DNA of 64,000 bases from Trametes villosa (Eukaryota > Basidiomycota > Agaricomycetes > Polyporales > Polyporaceae). A program made the translations under genes and the position numbers. Of this stretch, positions 1 to 11,643 are shown in pieces; the stretch's first letter is position 1, and the number at the start of each line of letters is the position of its first letter. Below the pieces are notes generated by a model. It worked only from the letters and a program-made list of their open reading frames with translations, had not been told where the DNA came from and ran no database searches. The DNA lies in the NCBI GenBank assembly GCA_002964805.2, contig PUDQ02000066.1:1054001-1118000 (forward strand), in the 5' to 3' direction.

Positions 1-449
1 TCCGTGCGCCCCCAGGTCGCCGGTGCGTCATGCACGGTGCCCGGCCACAGCGCGCTCTACCTCGTGTTGCGCCTCGTTCTCCTCTAGCAGTCGCCTCCTC
101 GTTCAACCGTCGTGCACGACGTGGGGTTGTATGGCCTGGCTGAGCATATGACGTCGCAGGCCTGCACGCTGGCTCAGATAGCGCGTGGGTGTACCTCTGC
201 CTGACCCTTCGTCCGGGGCCGGACAGGGTGGGATCGTGTGGGACTGCAACGTTCGCAGCCTGCAGGCGCGTTGCGACTCCGCCTCGGCCGTGGATCTTCG
301 TCTTTCTCGATGCGCATCTGATCTCTGATCACCGCAATACGCTCTGTACGTGCTCGCCAGTCGCAGTCCTGATGGCTGCTGCAGATCGTCGCCTCCCTGC
401 AGCTTCTGCCCCAAAGCTTCGCAGCGGCAGCAGTCAGCAGACAGCGGGT
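1..449. other. no supported gene at the left edge
   Basis: Open frames here are short, occur on both strands and show no splice-consistent continuation. I see nothing that can be named. Confidence 0.5.
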
Positions 450-1586
450 TAGTGTTGCCGCAAGCTCTAAGCTTTGCAAGCCGGCTTGCGGCTTAACTTG
501 TGATGGCTTGAGCTTGTGATGGCTTGTCCCGATATGGCTGGCTTGTCGGGCTGCTTTGTCATACGTTTCCGCGTTTCCCATTCGCTGATCAGCTGCTGGC
601 CTGTTTTGGACGCGACTCCTTCACTGCGTTATACTATCGGCCACTAAGTACAGCGGCCGCTCTCTGCGCGAATGCTCTATACATTATTAGGTATGCTCTA
701 GGAATGCCTCAGGATGCGCGATGCATGCGGACCGCTCCGGACCAGGCCCGTACTCAAAATGTGACAACAGCTGCAGCCGTGTTCCACAGTGTCCTCGAGC
801 ACTGCTACTCCTTCAAGCATCATTTCCTCTCCTGCTATCGGAGTCTCTGCGGAATCTATACGGTTCCAAGGCTACGGATTAGAAGGCCTGTGCAATCGGG
901 GTACTAATGCACAGGGAAACGAGCACGGGGTGAACCTGCTCGAGTACGGGGTGGTTTGTACCTTTCTATACTCTCGGTTTAATTCATGCTAATGCATCCA
1001 TTGTACACGAGAGCTGAACTCGATATTATTTGCGAACCAGACTCGCCCTTGACGTCCCCCCTGCACCGGCATCAGCGGCTCCTTGGGAGGAGGCATCCTC
1101 CTCGGCGGTCCTCCAGCAAAGAAACCACCACAAAACGCCGGACGAAGATGGCGCGGGGCGGTCTCTCTGCGCTACACCCACTTACGCTTGCATATAGGCA
1201 GGTCAGGTTCTTGTATCCGGGTTAGATTATCGCGAACGAACACAACTATAGCGGCCTTCAAATCGGTCTGAGCGCGAGAGCTTCTCACTGCAGAGGAGTT
1301 CTCGTAATTGGCGGATCTGTCTAGTTCACGTTAGGCCAAATGTGATACCTGTTTATTACACACTTCTCTGCACTCGCGCGCCGTTCGCTCTCCTTTGCCC
1401 TTTCCACTCGGACCCTCGAGCCTCGTCAAGCTTGATGAACGCTTTCGCTCCTTTTGGTAACTAGTGGGCGCTACATGAGCGCTTAGCTTACAAGCTGGCT
1501 TGCTGGCTGGCTTGTTCGAGCTCATCAAACAAGCTCGCATCAGCTCCCGGGCTTAGCTGAGCTGAGCTGAGCTTGCGGCAACACTA
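450..1586. mobile_element. non-autonomous terminal-inverted-repeat element (MITE-like)
   Basis: An 18-bp sequence, tagtgttgccgcaagctc at 450-467, returns as a perfect reverse complement at 1569-1586. Just inside both ends lie short subterminal repeats rich in agctt, ggctt and gagct (467-530 and 1485-1570), as is common in hAT-like and other cut-and-paste elements. The 1.1-kb interior has no convincing gene, so the element is non-autonomous. The eight bases outside each end do not match, so either no target duplication remains or the true ends lie slightly elsewhere. Confidence 0.65.
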
Positions 1587-1807
1587 GCCCTGGCCATGTA
1601 GCGCAGCATACCTGACAACGCTGGATCAATATACGCATCAATACCAGGCCGTCGAGAAGGGCATCACCATACCGATGACGATGTCGCAAGCACCTTGAAA
1701 TACCTCGACGTGGCGTTCCAGGGCGTGCTCGCCATACACCTTTCGAGCGAGGCGTTATGCCGGTCGTCATCCTTGTCCCGTCTACACCTAGCAACGAACG
1801 GTGTGCG

Positions 1808-2234
1808 CTACGCCATAGCCGCAGTCGCCCCGACCGCCGTTCTGCGCTCGGGAGGCCCGGGAGGTGACCAATAGGTCCTGAAATAGCTTGCAGGCGGCAA
1901 ACCAGCACATCTGTCAAGGCGTCACCTAGTTCCAGCAAACTTCCGCGCGAGGTCTTCCCGAACAGCCGTAGACACCTTGTGGAAGAACGCATGCTGCCCA
2001 GGATGCCCGTCCTCACGCACAAGCTCAAGCTCAAACTTTGCGTCGTCGACCGCAGCCACGGCTCGGGTAGGGACAGCGGACGGCCGTCCGGACTCCGCGG
2101 CGCCTGCGAGCTGCGCCAGGCGGGCGGCGGCATCGAACTCAGTCCACGCCGACCGCGTCCCCGGTGTGGGAGGCCCTTACGGCAGGAGCACATGCACAGG
2201 GCGCAGGAACGGCGCAGACGTGATGCGCCGCCAT
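1808..2234 (-). CDS. small three-exon hypothetical protein
   Basis: Three exons (2234-2181, 2137-1926, 1877-1808) join in phase across introns of 43 and 48 nt with GTAAGG and GTGACG donors, giving 111 residues. The middle exon reads coherently and is acidic to amphipathic in its second half (AKFELELVREDGHPGQ), unlike the surrounding random frames. No family was recognised. It lies just outside the right end of the inverted-repeat element. It may be a remnant of a longer gene: the start codon at 2234 is chosen only because it is the first ATG in the open frame, and the 43-nt intron is short. Confidence 0.4.
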
Positions 2235-2828
2235 GTGAGGGGCCCGCCTAGAGCTAGACGACTGAACGCCGAAGGATGCAAATGCGCGCCTGAGTGCGAG
2301 CGACGGCCGGACGTGCGGCGGGAGCTGAGGTGCCTTCGGCGCGCTCGGGCGGTGTATACACGCCGGGGTGTTGATTATGCTCCGTGTAACTCGTACCTGA
2401 GCGGAATTCTAGGAGGGCTAGTTGGCCTCTCAAGTCAGATATGCTCATGTGCATGAAGGCTGAAGAGACGCACCCGAGCTCAAACCCGACATCTCCGAGT
2501 CGACAACGCCAGCCAGCGCCAGCCGCCGGTCTGAGTGTCTGAGTGCGAATCTCATCTCTGCCTGTCAATTAATCTCGTAAGTATAGCGACCCTTAATATG
2601 TACGCGCCGCCTGTGATGAAAGGCCCCGCGCCCTTGATGGGGGTCTCCCCGGAGCCTTTACGCCCCAGCGCCCGTCCCGCGAAGCGCCGAGCCCGCCTGG
2701 GGAGGGGAATGCCGAGCGGGAGATTGCCGGTGCAGGGTTGGGGTTATGCGACGGCGCGGTGTGCTCAGCAGAGTGACAGGACGCGCCGAATGGCGAGCGT
2801 CGCGCTGGGCGCGGGCTGCTGGGCAGGC
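2235..2828. other. no supported gene
   Basis: Mixed-composition DNA with short overlapping frames on both strands. No splice-supported coding pattern was seen. Confidence 0.5.
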
Positions 2829-3110
2829 GGTCGGCACCTAGCCGTCCCACACTTCCGGTCTGATTAGCCTCGACAGACGATATGATCAATACATTCAGTT
2901 CGACTATGACATCCCGCATGTCTATTAGACATGCCGGACTTGTGCTCGAGCACAAGTCCGGCGCCTAAATGATAGGGCGCATGACGTCATAGCTTAGCTC
3001 GCTGGGGGAAAGATATCAGCTATCGGTATCAAAAGCTGGACTTGCGATAATCGAACCCCGGACCGCCGCGCATGAGCGTCCACGACGTACCGCTTGACCA
3101 TGGCGGCGTA
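2829..3110 (-). repeat. SINE-like dispersed repeat (copy 1) with tRNA-like head
   Basis: Read on the minus strand, 3105-3040 has a Pol III A-box-like TGGTCAAGCGG and, about 40 bases further, a B-box-like GGTTCGATTA, the spacing found in tRNA genes. The acceptor and T stems do not pair, so this is not a working tRNA. The body that follows (about 2985-2829) includes a 30-bp palindrome and a unique tail that recurs, split in two, around the transposon at 24.5-34.9 kb (24541-24617 and 34890-34940). A tRNA-like head plus dispersed body suggests a tRNA-derived SINE. The tRNA-like head is not evident in the second copy. Confidence 0.5.
2933..2962. repeat. 30-bp perfect palindrome
   Basis: A perfect inverted repeat centred on the CTCGAG core (2945-2950), arms gccggacttgtg and its complement. 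The same hairpin recurs at 24545-24572 (28 bp, perfect) and imperfectly at 24314-24343. It belongs to the dispersed repeat described here and may form a strong hairpin in single-stranded DNA or RNA. Confidence 0.85.
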
Positions 3111-3599
3111 TTCTGTGGGTGCCTACACGTGTAATATACCTAGTTTATTTGTATCGCGAGGCGCTCTCCTGTAACCGCGCGCTCGACTGCTTGCGCGCGC
3201 CCCGCGCCGCCGTTCCCGCGCCCCGCGCGCTCGCCGCCGTTCCTGCGCACGCCCGCCCCCAGCTACCAGCCTACGCCCGCCCGAGGCTCCTTCACTCATA
3301 GGCCCCCACATCCCCCACCCCCGTCTACTCCTCGTGCGCCTCGCGCATTCGCCCGACTGTTCAACCGGCGCGCCCCCCACGACACGGGCAGAGGCATCGT
3401 CCCCCGCGCCCCGTCCGTCCCTCCCGACCCTTGGAAGGCCTCTCGGTACGTGAACACGCCTTCTCATCCCCCTCCCTTCCCATCCCACATCTCCACGCAC
3501 CGCTGCCGCGTCGGACGTCGTGCATCCACCGCGTCCACGTCCCCGGCACGGTCCTCGACGTCGCGGCACCGCGTTGTCGTTGTGCACGGCCGTCGGGAC
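3111..3599. other. no supported gene
   Basis: C-rich DNA leading into the minisatellite. Long open frames on both strands reflect composition rather than coding. Confidence 0.5.
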
Positions 3600-4115
3600 C
3601 GCCTGTCGCGTTGTCGGGGCCGCGTTGCGCGTCGCAGGAGCCTCGCGTCGGCGTCCTTCGTCGCGTCGGCGTCCGTCGTCTGCGCCGGCGGGACCGCGTG
3701 GCGTGTCGCCGGTCTGTCGCGGCGGCGTGTTTGCGCCCCCGTCGCCTGCGCCCGGCGTTGGCGTCGTCCTGCGTCGCGCGTCGCAGGGGCGTCGCGGCAG
3801 CCAGTTTGCGCCCGGCGTTGGCGTCCTCTGCGCCGTCCGTCGCGTCGGCGTCCGTCATCTGCGCCGGCGGGACCGCCTGGCGTGTCGCCGGTCTGTCGCG
3901 GCGTCGTGACTTCCCCCCCTCCCGTCTGCGCCCGCCGTTGGCGTCGTCCTGCGTGGCGCGTCGCAGGGGCCTCGCGGCAGCGACGTTGCCACCGGATGAC
4001 ATCGACGGCGGGCGCACCTGCGTCGTCCGCGCCCGGCGTCGGCGTCCTCTGCGCCGTCTCAACCCGGCGTCGAGGTCGTCGAGGTCGTCGAGGTCGTCGA
4101 GGTCGTCGTCCTGGC
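3600..4115. repeat. GC-rich minisatellite with about 180-bp higher-order unit
   Basis: Degenerate gtcgcgtcggcg-type units are arranged in a larger repeat of about 180 bp: the block beginning cgcgtcggcgtccgtc at 3662 recurs near 3841, followed in both cases by tgcgccggcgggaccgc and a gtcgccggtctgtcgcgg stretch. At 4068-4106 there is a run of gaggtcgtc 9-mers. The long open frames across 3361-5487 (minus) and 3431-4540 (plus) are explained by this low-complexity composition. Confidence 0.75.
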
Positions 4116-4718
4116 CGTCCGAGCTGCATGTCGCAGGGCGTCGCGGCGGCGAGGTTGCGCTCGGACGACATCGATGCTGCCGCGCCTGGGCGTCCTCTAC
4201 GCTGTGTTCAGACGGCGTCGAGGTGGTCGAGGTCGACGGCCCTGCCTGTCGCGTCGGGAGGTATCGCGGCGGCGTTTGGCGACACGCGTCGGGAATGCGT
4301 CCCCGCTCCCTGTCGCGCGGCGATGACTTGCAGCCCGCGGTGTCGAGTGCGCTGGAACTGACCCGCTCTGTTAGTTTGGCCCCCTTACCGCTTTCGCCTG
4401 CCGCCACCACTCCACTATGGGCCAGACGACCTATCCCACCGCTAGCTCGCGCCGCCCCAGTCCCGCCCCCAGGGCCGTCGGCAAACCGCACTCTACGCCG
4501 GCCACTAGCCCGGCTGCCCAACGTATGCGCACTCATGTAATCTCGCCCTCGGCCTCGCAACTCACTTGCCTTTCTTGTAGAGCCTGAAAAGAAATCCGTT
4601 CTTTCGCGGGTCCGTGCATGGGCTATGAGGTGCATTCGGCCGCGCACGTAATGTACTACGGCTCCGCCGCCTGCTTGATACATCTTGGTCACAACTGTAT
4701 ATGTATATGAGCTCCTGA

Positions 4719-5241
4719 CTATACACGCTGCTGGCATGAACCACGTACCCCGAGCTCTGTGTGCACCCAACGGAGCAGTGTTTCCAGCTGCTCCTCGCCC
4801 GAACCCTGCCCAGGCCGCGCGACCTCGCCCATTTTCTCCACCACCAGCTCCCAAAGATCCTCGCGCGCCGCATTCGCCCCACCTGCCGCGAAGGCGACAA
4901 GCAAGCGCGCCAGACCTCGCAGCGCCGCCCGCTGGCGCGACGTGGTCGTTTGCGGCACGATTCCCGCGCCCTCGGGATCGTCTAGTAGATCGATCCAGCC
5001 GTCCCATCGCGTCTGGGAGACCACGACCACATCGAGGTCCATTGGGACCATGAACTGCAGTGATGGTTAAAATCAAAGCCGCATCGCGAATGAACTGGCT
5101 TACATGAACACGCCTGCTGGAGTCCTCCAAACAGGCCACAAGCGCCTCGAACGAGCCATTTTCAGGCTGACGCACATCCTCGAGGAGGAAGAGCGTCGTT
5201 GCGTCGGAGGGGGTAGTCATTGGCGCGGGCGTAGCAGACAT
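4719..5241 (-). CDS. small two-exon hypothetical protein
   Basis: Exons 5241-5104 and 5054-4719 join in phase across a 49-nt intron (GTAAGC...GCAG) to give 157 residues. The first exon is short and acidic (TLFLLEDVRQPENGSF), the second contains the hydrophobic patch MDLDVVVVSQTRWDGWIDLL and an Ala-rich amphipathic helix. The frame is far more protein-like than the low-complexity frames nearby. No family recognised. An in-frame ATG further upstream at 5487 would add an Arg/Ser-rich leader; the ATG at 5241 is preferred because the leader overlaps biased sequence. Confidence 0.5.
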
Positions 5242-5805
5242 CGGGCCTCGAGGGCGAATAGGCGAGCGGTCGGAGGATGCAGGAGAGAGACGCAGGTGCG
5301 GCGCGTCGCGGACGGGGCTGACTCGATATCCGCCTCGTGCTAGCTGGCCGCGCGACCGCGCGGACCTATCTGTGCCCAGTGCGGACGTCGGGCGTCCCTG
5401 TGCCGTCCTCGCCGCATTCGTCATCTCATCTGCGAACCAGGACACTCGCTCGTCGGGTCCAACGTTGGTCCGCCGAGCCAGCATCAATTTTTCATACGAC
5501 AGACCGCGTGCCGTCTCTCTCGGAATGCCATTCCCATCCTACGCCCCGTTCACGCCCAGATAATCTTGCGCCTCCGCCTGGTTCGCGTGCCCCGATGTAC
5601 GCTATCATACCCTGCTGTCGATCCACCCGCTAAATCTCCGAGCCCCTCACAGCCCCCGCGCACCGCTTCCACGGGCTTCGTTCACGTCGATCCTTCCCAT
5701 TACGGCACGGCGCACCTATCTGGGGATGCAGTGCTTCTTCGCGCGCTCCGAGCGCGGGCTCCGCGTGCGGCAGGCTACCACCAAGTGCCGAAGCTGTGTC
5801 TACAG
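5242..5805. other. intergenic, no supported gene
   Basis: Lies between the 3' end of the CxC2 transposase gene and the small gene at 4.7-5.2 kb. No coding signal was found. Confidence 0.5.
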
Positions 5806-8800
5806 TTACACGATCGTGCGCAGCGGCTCTGTTACGAATGGCATCCCGATTCCCTGCCATTCATCCACATTAGCACACGTCCTGCCTTGTGGCAGCTCAG
5901 ACTTACCCGCTCTATATCGTTCGGGAAGCGCGCCTGCGCTGCCTTGAGCAGACGCCCGTATCCATCAGCCTGTCTACTGCCTATCAGGGTTACCGATCCT
6001 CCCACGCTCCACGTCCGCCACTCACCTGCGCGCATACACAGCAGCGCCAAGGCGCTGCCGCTCTTCCTCCATGCGAGCCTTGTTCGTCCAAGAGGTCTGT
6101 GCGTGTTCGAAGAACCGGAGGGTGCGGAACATCTCTTCGCGAACGATGTGATACTCCTCCTCCCAACGCTTCCAAGCTGCCCGCCGGCGGAACCAATGAG
6201 GCCGTATTTCTGTAGGACGTTAGCGCGCAGAGAGGGTCGAGGCAAAAGCTACTCACTGTCTATCATGTACGCTTTCAGCTCTTCGTCCCGCTCCTCCACC
6301 ATACACGTCACGTCCCCCCACACCCAGCTTTCGTCTTTGCGGCTTTTCCCGGCTCGCTTTTGTTCTGGAGTGACCACGAACGGTTTCGCCTCCTCGTCCG
6401 TGAGAACCTTGTACGTGCCGTCGTCCTCCGGCATACCGAGCACGCGGAGGATGCGTCGGATACGTCGATACTCCTCCTTCGCAGCCCGCCCGATAGTGGT
6501 CTCCGTCGCACCGAGGTTCTTGACTCGTTTCCCGTGGTTCTGGCCCGCCCCTTGTTTCTGGAGATCGTGTAGGCTATACAGCGCGGTGAGGTGTAGACGA
6601 AGCTTATCGAGTGCGTCGTTCGCCTGTCCTTCACGCAGGCGGCGCTCGACCGCGACGATCTCGGCGCATTCAGGGTTTTCGCGTACCTTGCTGTGATACA
6701 TCGACGGCAAGTCCACGTCCATGTCAAGCAGTCGGTCCAGCAGCCTCTGCAGTCTGCCGTCTTCGAGCAACCGCGCGGAACCTACTTCCGGCGATCAGCG
6801 AGCGTCCGGCCCGAAGTTCCCGGGGTACGTACCATCCTCTGGCGTCTCCAGACCGTGGGCCTTGTCGTCATCCCGATTGCGGTAGGGGAAGTTATCCGGA
6901 AGCGTTCCGCTGCCCGCCTGTTTGTGCGCGTGCTCCACCGCTTTCGAGAATGTCGGCCAGACATAGATGTCGATGTCCGCCTGGTATCTGTCCGCCTTCT
7001 CCTCGAGAGTCTGTACCTTCTTGCTCAGCGCGTTGGCCTGCCGCGCCTTGTCCGGTTCCGCGGTTCGCACGCTCTCGATAAGCGCCAGCCTTCTCAGCCA
7101 ATCAGTTCCCTGCTGACTCGGGGCGTGGACGAACTCACCTTTCGCGTTCGACATCAATCATACCCTGGATCGCCCCGACCATGCCCACTCCGTTCTGTTG
7201 CGACTTCGCACCGTGTTCCGCAGATAGCAGGTTCGCCATTGCTTCCTCCGAGAGCACTGCTCGATGTTAGAAGGACAACGTTTGTGCGGACAACCACGTA
7301 CTCACCCGCATTCGAAGCGTTGAACGGGTCCTCGAGGTTCTTGTGCTGCCCGATGTCCACGACTTTACTCTCCCATGCTGTCTCGGTCTTGCGCCACGCT
7401 TGCAAAAGCGCGAGCGGAATCCCTTCCTGGAACGTGGATAGATACACCGTCGTAGACAACATGAACTTCGTTGCGTCCTTGAGCCTCTCCTGTAGACTGT
7501 GCGCTGTCGTAACCCCGTCAGTGTAGTCAATCGCCGCGGTGATGGGAACCTTACACACCGAGATCGTGCACGCGTCTGAAGTTCAGATCCGAGAAGTGGT
7601 CGTTCATCACGTCTTGCCGATGCCCCGGGGTCATCTCCTTCGTGCGCGTCGCCAAGGGGTTCGTCTGGGACCATATGCGCTCCATTCCCTCGCCGTCGTG
7701 CCGTCCGGCACCGGGCCGGAACTCGGGAGACTGCTTCACGCGACACTCTGGTTTGTGCGCATTCACGTGCCAGCTGCCGACGCAGCCCTGGAGGCGCGGG
7801 AGGGTGGTGGACTTGATGGACCGGAGGTTTGAACACAGCTTCTTCCATCTGTTCATGCGACGGGGGAGGTTGATGAGGTACTGGCAGGCGATGTCGTACC
7901 ACAGTTTCACCAGGCGCAGCCCCAAGAAGGGCTGCAGGCCAGAAGCCTGGGCGAAGTCGACATAGATGTACCTACGGGCAGTCAGTCTTCGTGCGACGAC
8001 GGTGTAGAATGCCACATACGCCTCCGCCTTGTGAAGGTCGACTGTCCCTCCCGCCATCATGAACATATGTCGGCAGGCGAGCGCCACAATCCCGGAGACT
8101 TTCCCGCTGTGACCTGTGTAACCCATGGCACCAAACTTATGGCAGGACGACGTCTGAGGGGTATGGTGAGTCGTAATCCCTCCTTGATCTACTCTCGAAA
8201 GCGCACCTCAGCCTCGGGCTTGCCCATGCGTTGCACGTACTCCAGGAAGTCTTGGTTGTCGCTGAAGTACGCCGCGCCCTCGGTCAACGGCATGTCGTCC
8301 TTGTCCATCGGCTTGCTGCGAAGGGATTGTCGGAAGTTGCCGTCGATGGAGTAGAACAAGGCGTCCACGTAACTGAGAGGAGATTAGACGCGTCATTGAG
8401 AGTGATGGCCGTACTCACCCGTACTGCGATTCCCGCTCTCCCCAGTTAGCTCGCATGTTCCTACCCGGATGAGGGCAACACGGGCAGAGTACGGCTAGCG
8501 CCCCCAGCTTGAGCTTCGGTGTCGATTCCCGGCCGCATTCCTGGGCGCCCGAATGCTGGCCGAGGGGCGCCTCTCCGGATCGTTTGCATTGCCGCAGGAA
8601 GGCGAACTCGCGCATAGCGGTGTTGAGCTCCCGGTAACGATCCTGCCGCCCCATCAGCGCGCGCCGTAGGTGTATACGCCTGCCACTTACGGGAACCGAG
8701 TCTGGCTGCACGTTGTCCGTCGTCCGTCTGAGATACCGGTAGAAGTCTTCCGCGCTGCATTGCGTCTGCAGGGACAGAAGATGATACGACCGCATCAGGC

Positions 8801-9736
8801 CCATGGTGAAAGCGGAGCGCGGCTGCTCCCAGGAGGCAGGGAAAAAGCCGCGTTGGATGAGCTGGTGGGGTTCCGGGATGCGCTGTTTGTCGGATCCAGG
8901 GCGCCCTCCGCATTCGCAGAAGTGGAACGGCATTGTCGTCACGCCGTGCTCGTGGACAAAGACCATGGGACGAGGAGGGCGATGGTTTTCCGGACACGGG
9001 GAGGAATGGTCGCCCCCGTGCAGCGTCATGCCCAGGTCCGCGAGCGAGATAGTGCCCCAGAAGCGCTTCGTGCTGTCCCACCGCCATATGCGGTGGAATG
9101 GCGTCGTCTGGTGGGTCCTCATCAGACAACCCTTGCAGACGTGAGGGCGGGCCAGGCAGTCCTTGCATCGCAGGCGGGGCTCAGCGCTGTCGGAACCCGT
9201 CGGCAGCTGCACGTTGCACATAACGCACGCCTCCGAGCCGGGGGGTCCTTCCATGTGTAGGATGATGTCCAGCGCCGCGACTGCATGCGCGAGGAACACG
9301 TTGCAGCGCTTGGACGGCCGCTGTTTTACATGAGCAGGAGTGGCATAGAGACACGTGGACAACTCACAATCGTATTGTTGACCTTGACCTTTTCCTGCGC
9401 GCTGCCCTGCCCGGCCTGACCCCCTTCTGCGCTCGCCGTCTGTCCGCCGGTGTTGTCCGCCGGGAGCACGTCGTCGTGCGTCTGTGCGGGAACAAAACCC
9501 ACGGAAGCGGGTTTCGAGATGGCAGAGGCACATTCGCGAGGTGGGCATTTGGGATGTATGAAGGTCGGAGTGCTCGGAGCTGCTAGGGGTCGACGGATCG
9601 GCAGGCGTGTAATGCGGGCTGGCGTTGTGATAGCTGGAGCGCGATGGTCGTCTACGTGCACCAGCACAGCGTCGGCCGACCATTCCTCCCCAACGTGGGT
9701 CCTTTTCCGCTTCTTAGCGGGCCTGCCACTGGCCAT
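5806..9736 (-). CDS. KDZ-superfamily transposase, CxC2 zinc-finger type
   Basis: Twelve exons (9736-9368, 9320-8419, 8372-8207, 8153-8020, 7971-7559, 7503-7306, 7256-7139, 7089-6833, 6781-6257, 6209-6026, 5976-5907, 5853-5806) join in phase through 47-55-nt introns to an uninterrupted 1127-residue protein. The N-terminus has the Lys/Arg nuclear signal PAKKRKRTH. It is followed by the Cys-rich CxC2 region (CVMCN...RCKDC...CKGC...PFH...W) and the KDZ helical domain. Catalytic RNase H-fold landmarks are present in order: YSIDGNF (first Asp), ACRHMF, YDIACQY (second Asp), and DGEGMERIWS with KEMTPGHR (Glu region). KDZ elements are DNA transposons abundant in agaricomycetes; I found no inverted repeats around this copy. 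The start could be 9760 instead of 9736. Intact frame and splice sites suggest recent activity or selection. Confidence 0.92.
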
Positions 9737-9760
9737 GGTCGACGTTGTTGTGCTGGGCAA

Positions 9761-11300
9761 GGCGAACGATGTGGATGGACGAGGGTAGAGACGGCGCCTC
9801 CGAGATGCACGCCCTAAGGCACACGCCTGAACGCATTGCCCTCGCTCCGGTCCCCCTCCGAGCTGGTTCGTTCGCGGCCCGCGCGCCCGCTACGTTGTCC
9901 CGCCGCGCCCCGCCAGTGGGACTATCTCCGCCACTTGTCCCTCACAAAATCCCCTCCGTAGTTCCTATGCTAACTTCGTGGCATGTCCAGACTGCATTTA
10001 ATGAGTACCAAGTGACCTGCGCAAACCATCCTGCACTCGCGGCATGCGGTCCGAATGCTCAGCATAGACATCCCCACGTACAAAGACACAGGTAGTACTA
10101 GTAACGAGCGCGACCCCGTCCAGCACGTGTTTGCTGCTCGACGCCGCGTGCGGGCACCTCGCCCAGGCTTTCTCTCCCATGCCGACCAACGGCACGCGGA
10201 GCCGAATCTGCGATGGGGGGCACGCGAGGGATAGGCACCGATCGGGTCAGCTCGGATGAACACTGGCGCGACAAAGCATATTACCTGGGCGAGGTTATGA
10301 CCGTCGCGGAGGCATTCCACGGATCGCCAGCCTCGATCTGATCGACGATGCGGGGTACCACGCCCACCCCCCGCCGAATGCGCCAGACCTCTATACTGTT
10401 GCCATACCGCTGTGAGAGATATGAGCTGGACAGGACGAGCACACCTTCTGTTGTCTCCCTGATCCGTGCGTCCTCTTATGCGCTGCGTGCCGTGCCATCC
10501 TCCTGTTGCGCCACAGAGGGCGACAAACCTTGGTTCACGCATGTCCGAGGTGGGACACAGCCGGCCGGGTGGGAGCAACGTCGCATTGCGAGCTGAGTGT
10601 AACGAGTCGGGAGAGGTAGATATCTGAACGTGGCTACGCCAACCGTTCGTGGAAACCGAGGGAGGTTACTTTCATGTGCAGCCTACAGCCAGCACAGATC
10701 GTAGCCCTCGCCTCGGGAGTGGGCGAGCACGATATATAATGAGCTGCCATGAGAGGCAGCGCGAGCGGGGGGGACATGAGGGCGCTGAAGAACGGGAGTG
10801 GACTTAGACGATTGCGCGCGATGGTGTTGGGTCGGCGATCCAAAGTCAGGTCACCGGAGTTGGCTCGAGAAAGCGGGCCCCACAATGTGTCTTACACGCC
10901 AGGTAAAGAAGTCAAGCAGTACGGCTTCACGGAAGCAAATCCGGCCTTATGAGGCTGCCCTATCGGAAGCAAATGCGCCCTTACGGAAGGCGCCACGAGG
11001 CGCGAGCTCAATCCTGATGGAAACCTTCAGCGCAACTTGATCATCGTCTGCGACCGCCTCACCTCGCCACTCCTGGCATCGCGCACTCTCCTGCCTTCCG
11101 TTGTGTCAGTCACTGCAGATCAGGCGAGCCGTAGGCTGGACCTGGTTGACCGGTGACGACTCATATCTGGGACACTGGGTTTGGCTGTATAGCCGTTCCC
11201 AGCTACCATCCCGACCTCTACACCCGTCAACCCTCCACCAACACCCGCCCGCCCAATTGTCTGAGGCATCCCATCGTCTCCCCGCCCCGTTGAGTCTAGA
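9761..11300. other. intergenic, no supported gene
   Basis: About 1.5 kb between the minus-strand KDZ gene and the plus-strand gene array. Only short inconsistent frames; no repeat boundary or RNA gene could be identified. Promoters of both flanking units should lie here. Confidence 0.5.
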
Positions 11301-11306
11301 TCTTTC

Positions 11307-11643
11307 AATAAACTTGGCTTCTCGCTCACGTACCTCGCTGCAATCGCCACACCACAGGGCTCTGCGATTGTCGCCGAGGTCAGCGTCCCTAACACCCTCA
11401 CGCCTGCGTACCTCCTCGTCATAGAAGTCCATAGATATCCGTTACGAGAGGGCAACGTTACTGCGTGTCAGCTCGACCTCTACCGTTCCATCAAGTAAGT
11501 TCCACCGCTACCGTGTGCGCCGTCCGTTTCCATAGGTTGACGGCCTCAGATTATCGATGTCGTCCCGTTCTATCCCTCCCGCTGGCTTCACTCGGTGGAC
11601 ACGGGTACTTCCACCAGTTCGCCCCGGGGACCCCGAGCGATTG
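11307..11643 (+). CDS. possible end of a small gene or alternative 5' exons
   Basis: The stretch 11310-11502 reads as ordinary protein (LTYLAAIATPQGSAIVAEVS) and ends at a good GTAAGT donor. Splicing to an acceptor near 11536 continues in phase to a stop at 11643 (ending HGYFHQFAPGTPSD). This overlaps the next gene's first exon in another frame. Either it is the 3' part of a separate short gene whose upstream exons I could not place, or the next gene uses alternative 5' exons. Confidence 0.3.

Noticed and set aside
442..1594. 8-bp target-site duplication around the inverted-repeat element
   Set aside because: The flanks cagcgggt and gccctggc do not match.
3036..3105. Functional tRNA gene
   Set aside because: A- and B-box motifs are present but the T stem and acceptor stem do not pair; better explained as the head of a SINE-like repeat.
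3361..5487. A 708-codon minus-strand open frame and overlapping plus-strand frames
   Set aside because: It lies on the GC-rich minisatellite, is dominated by Arg/Ala/Asp repeats, and crosses a better supported spliced gene (4719-5241) in another frame.
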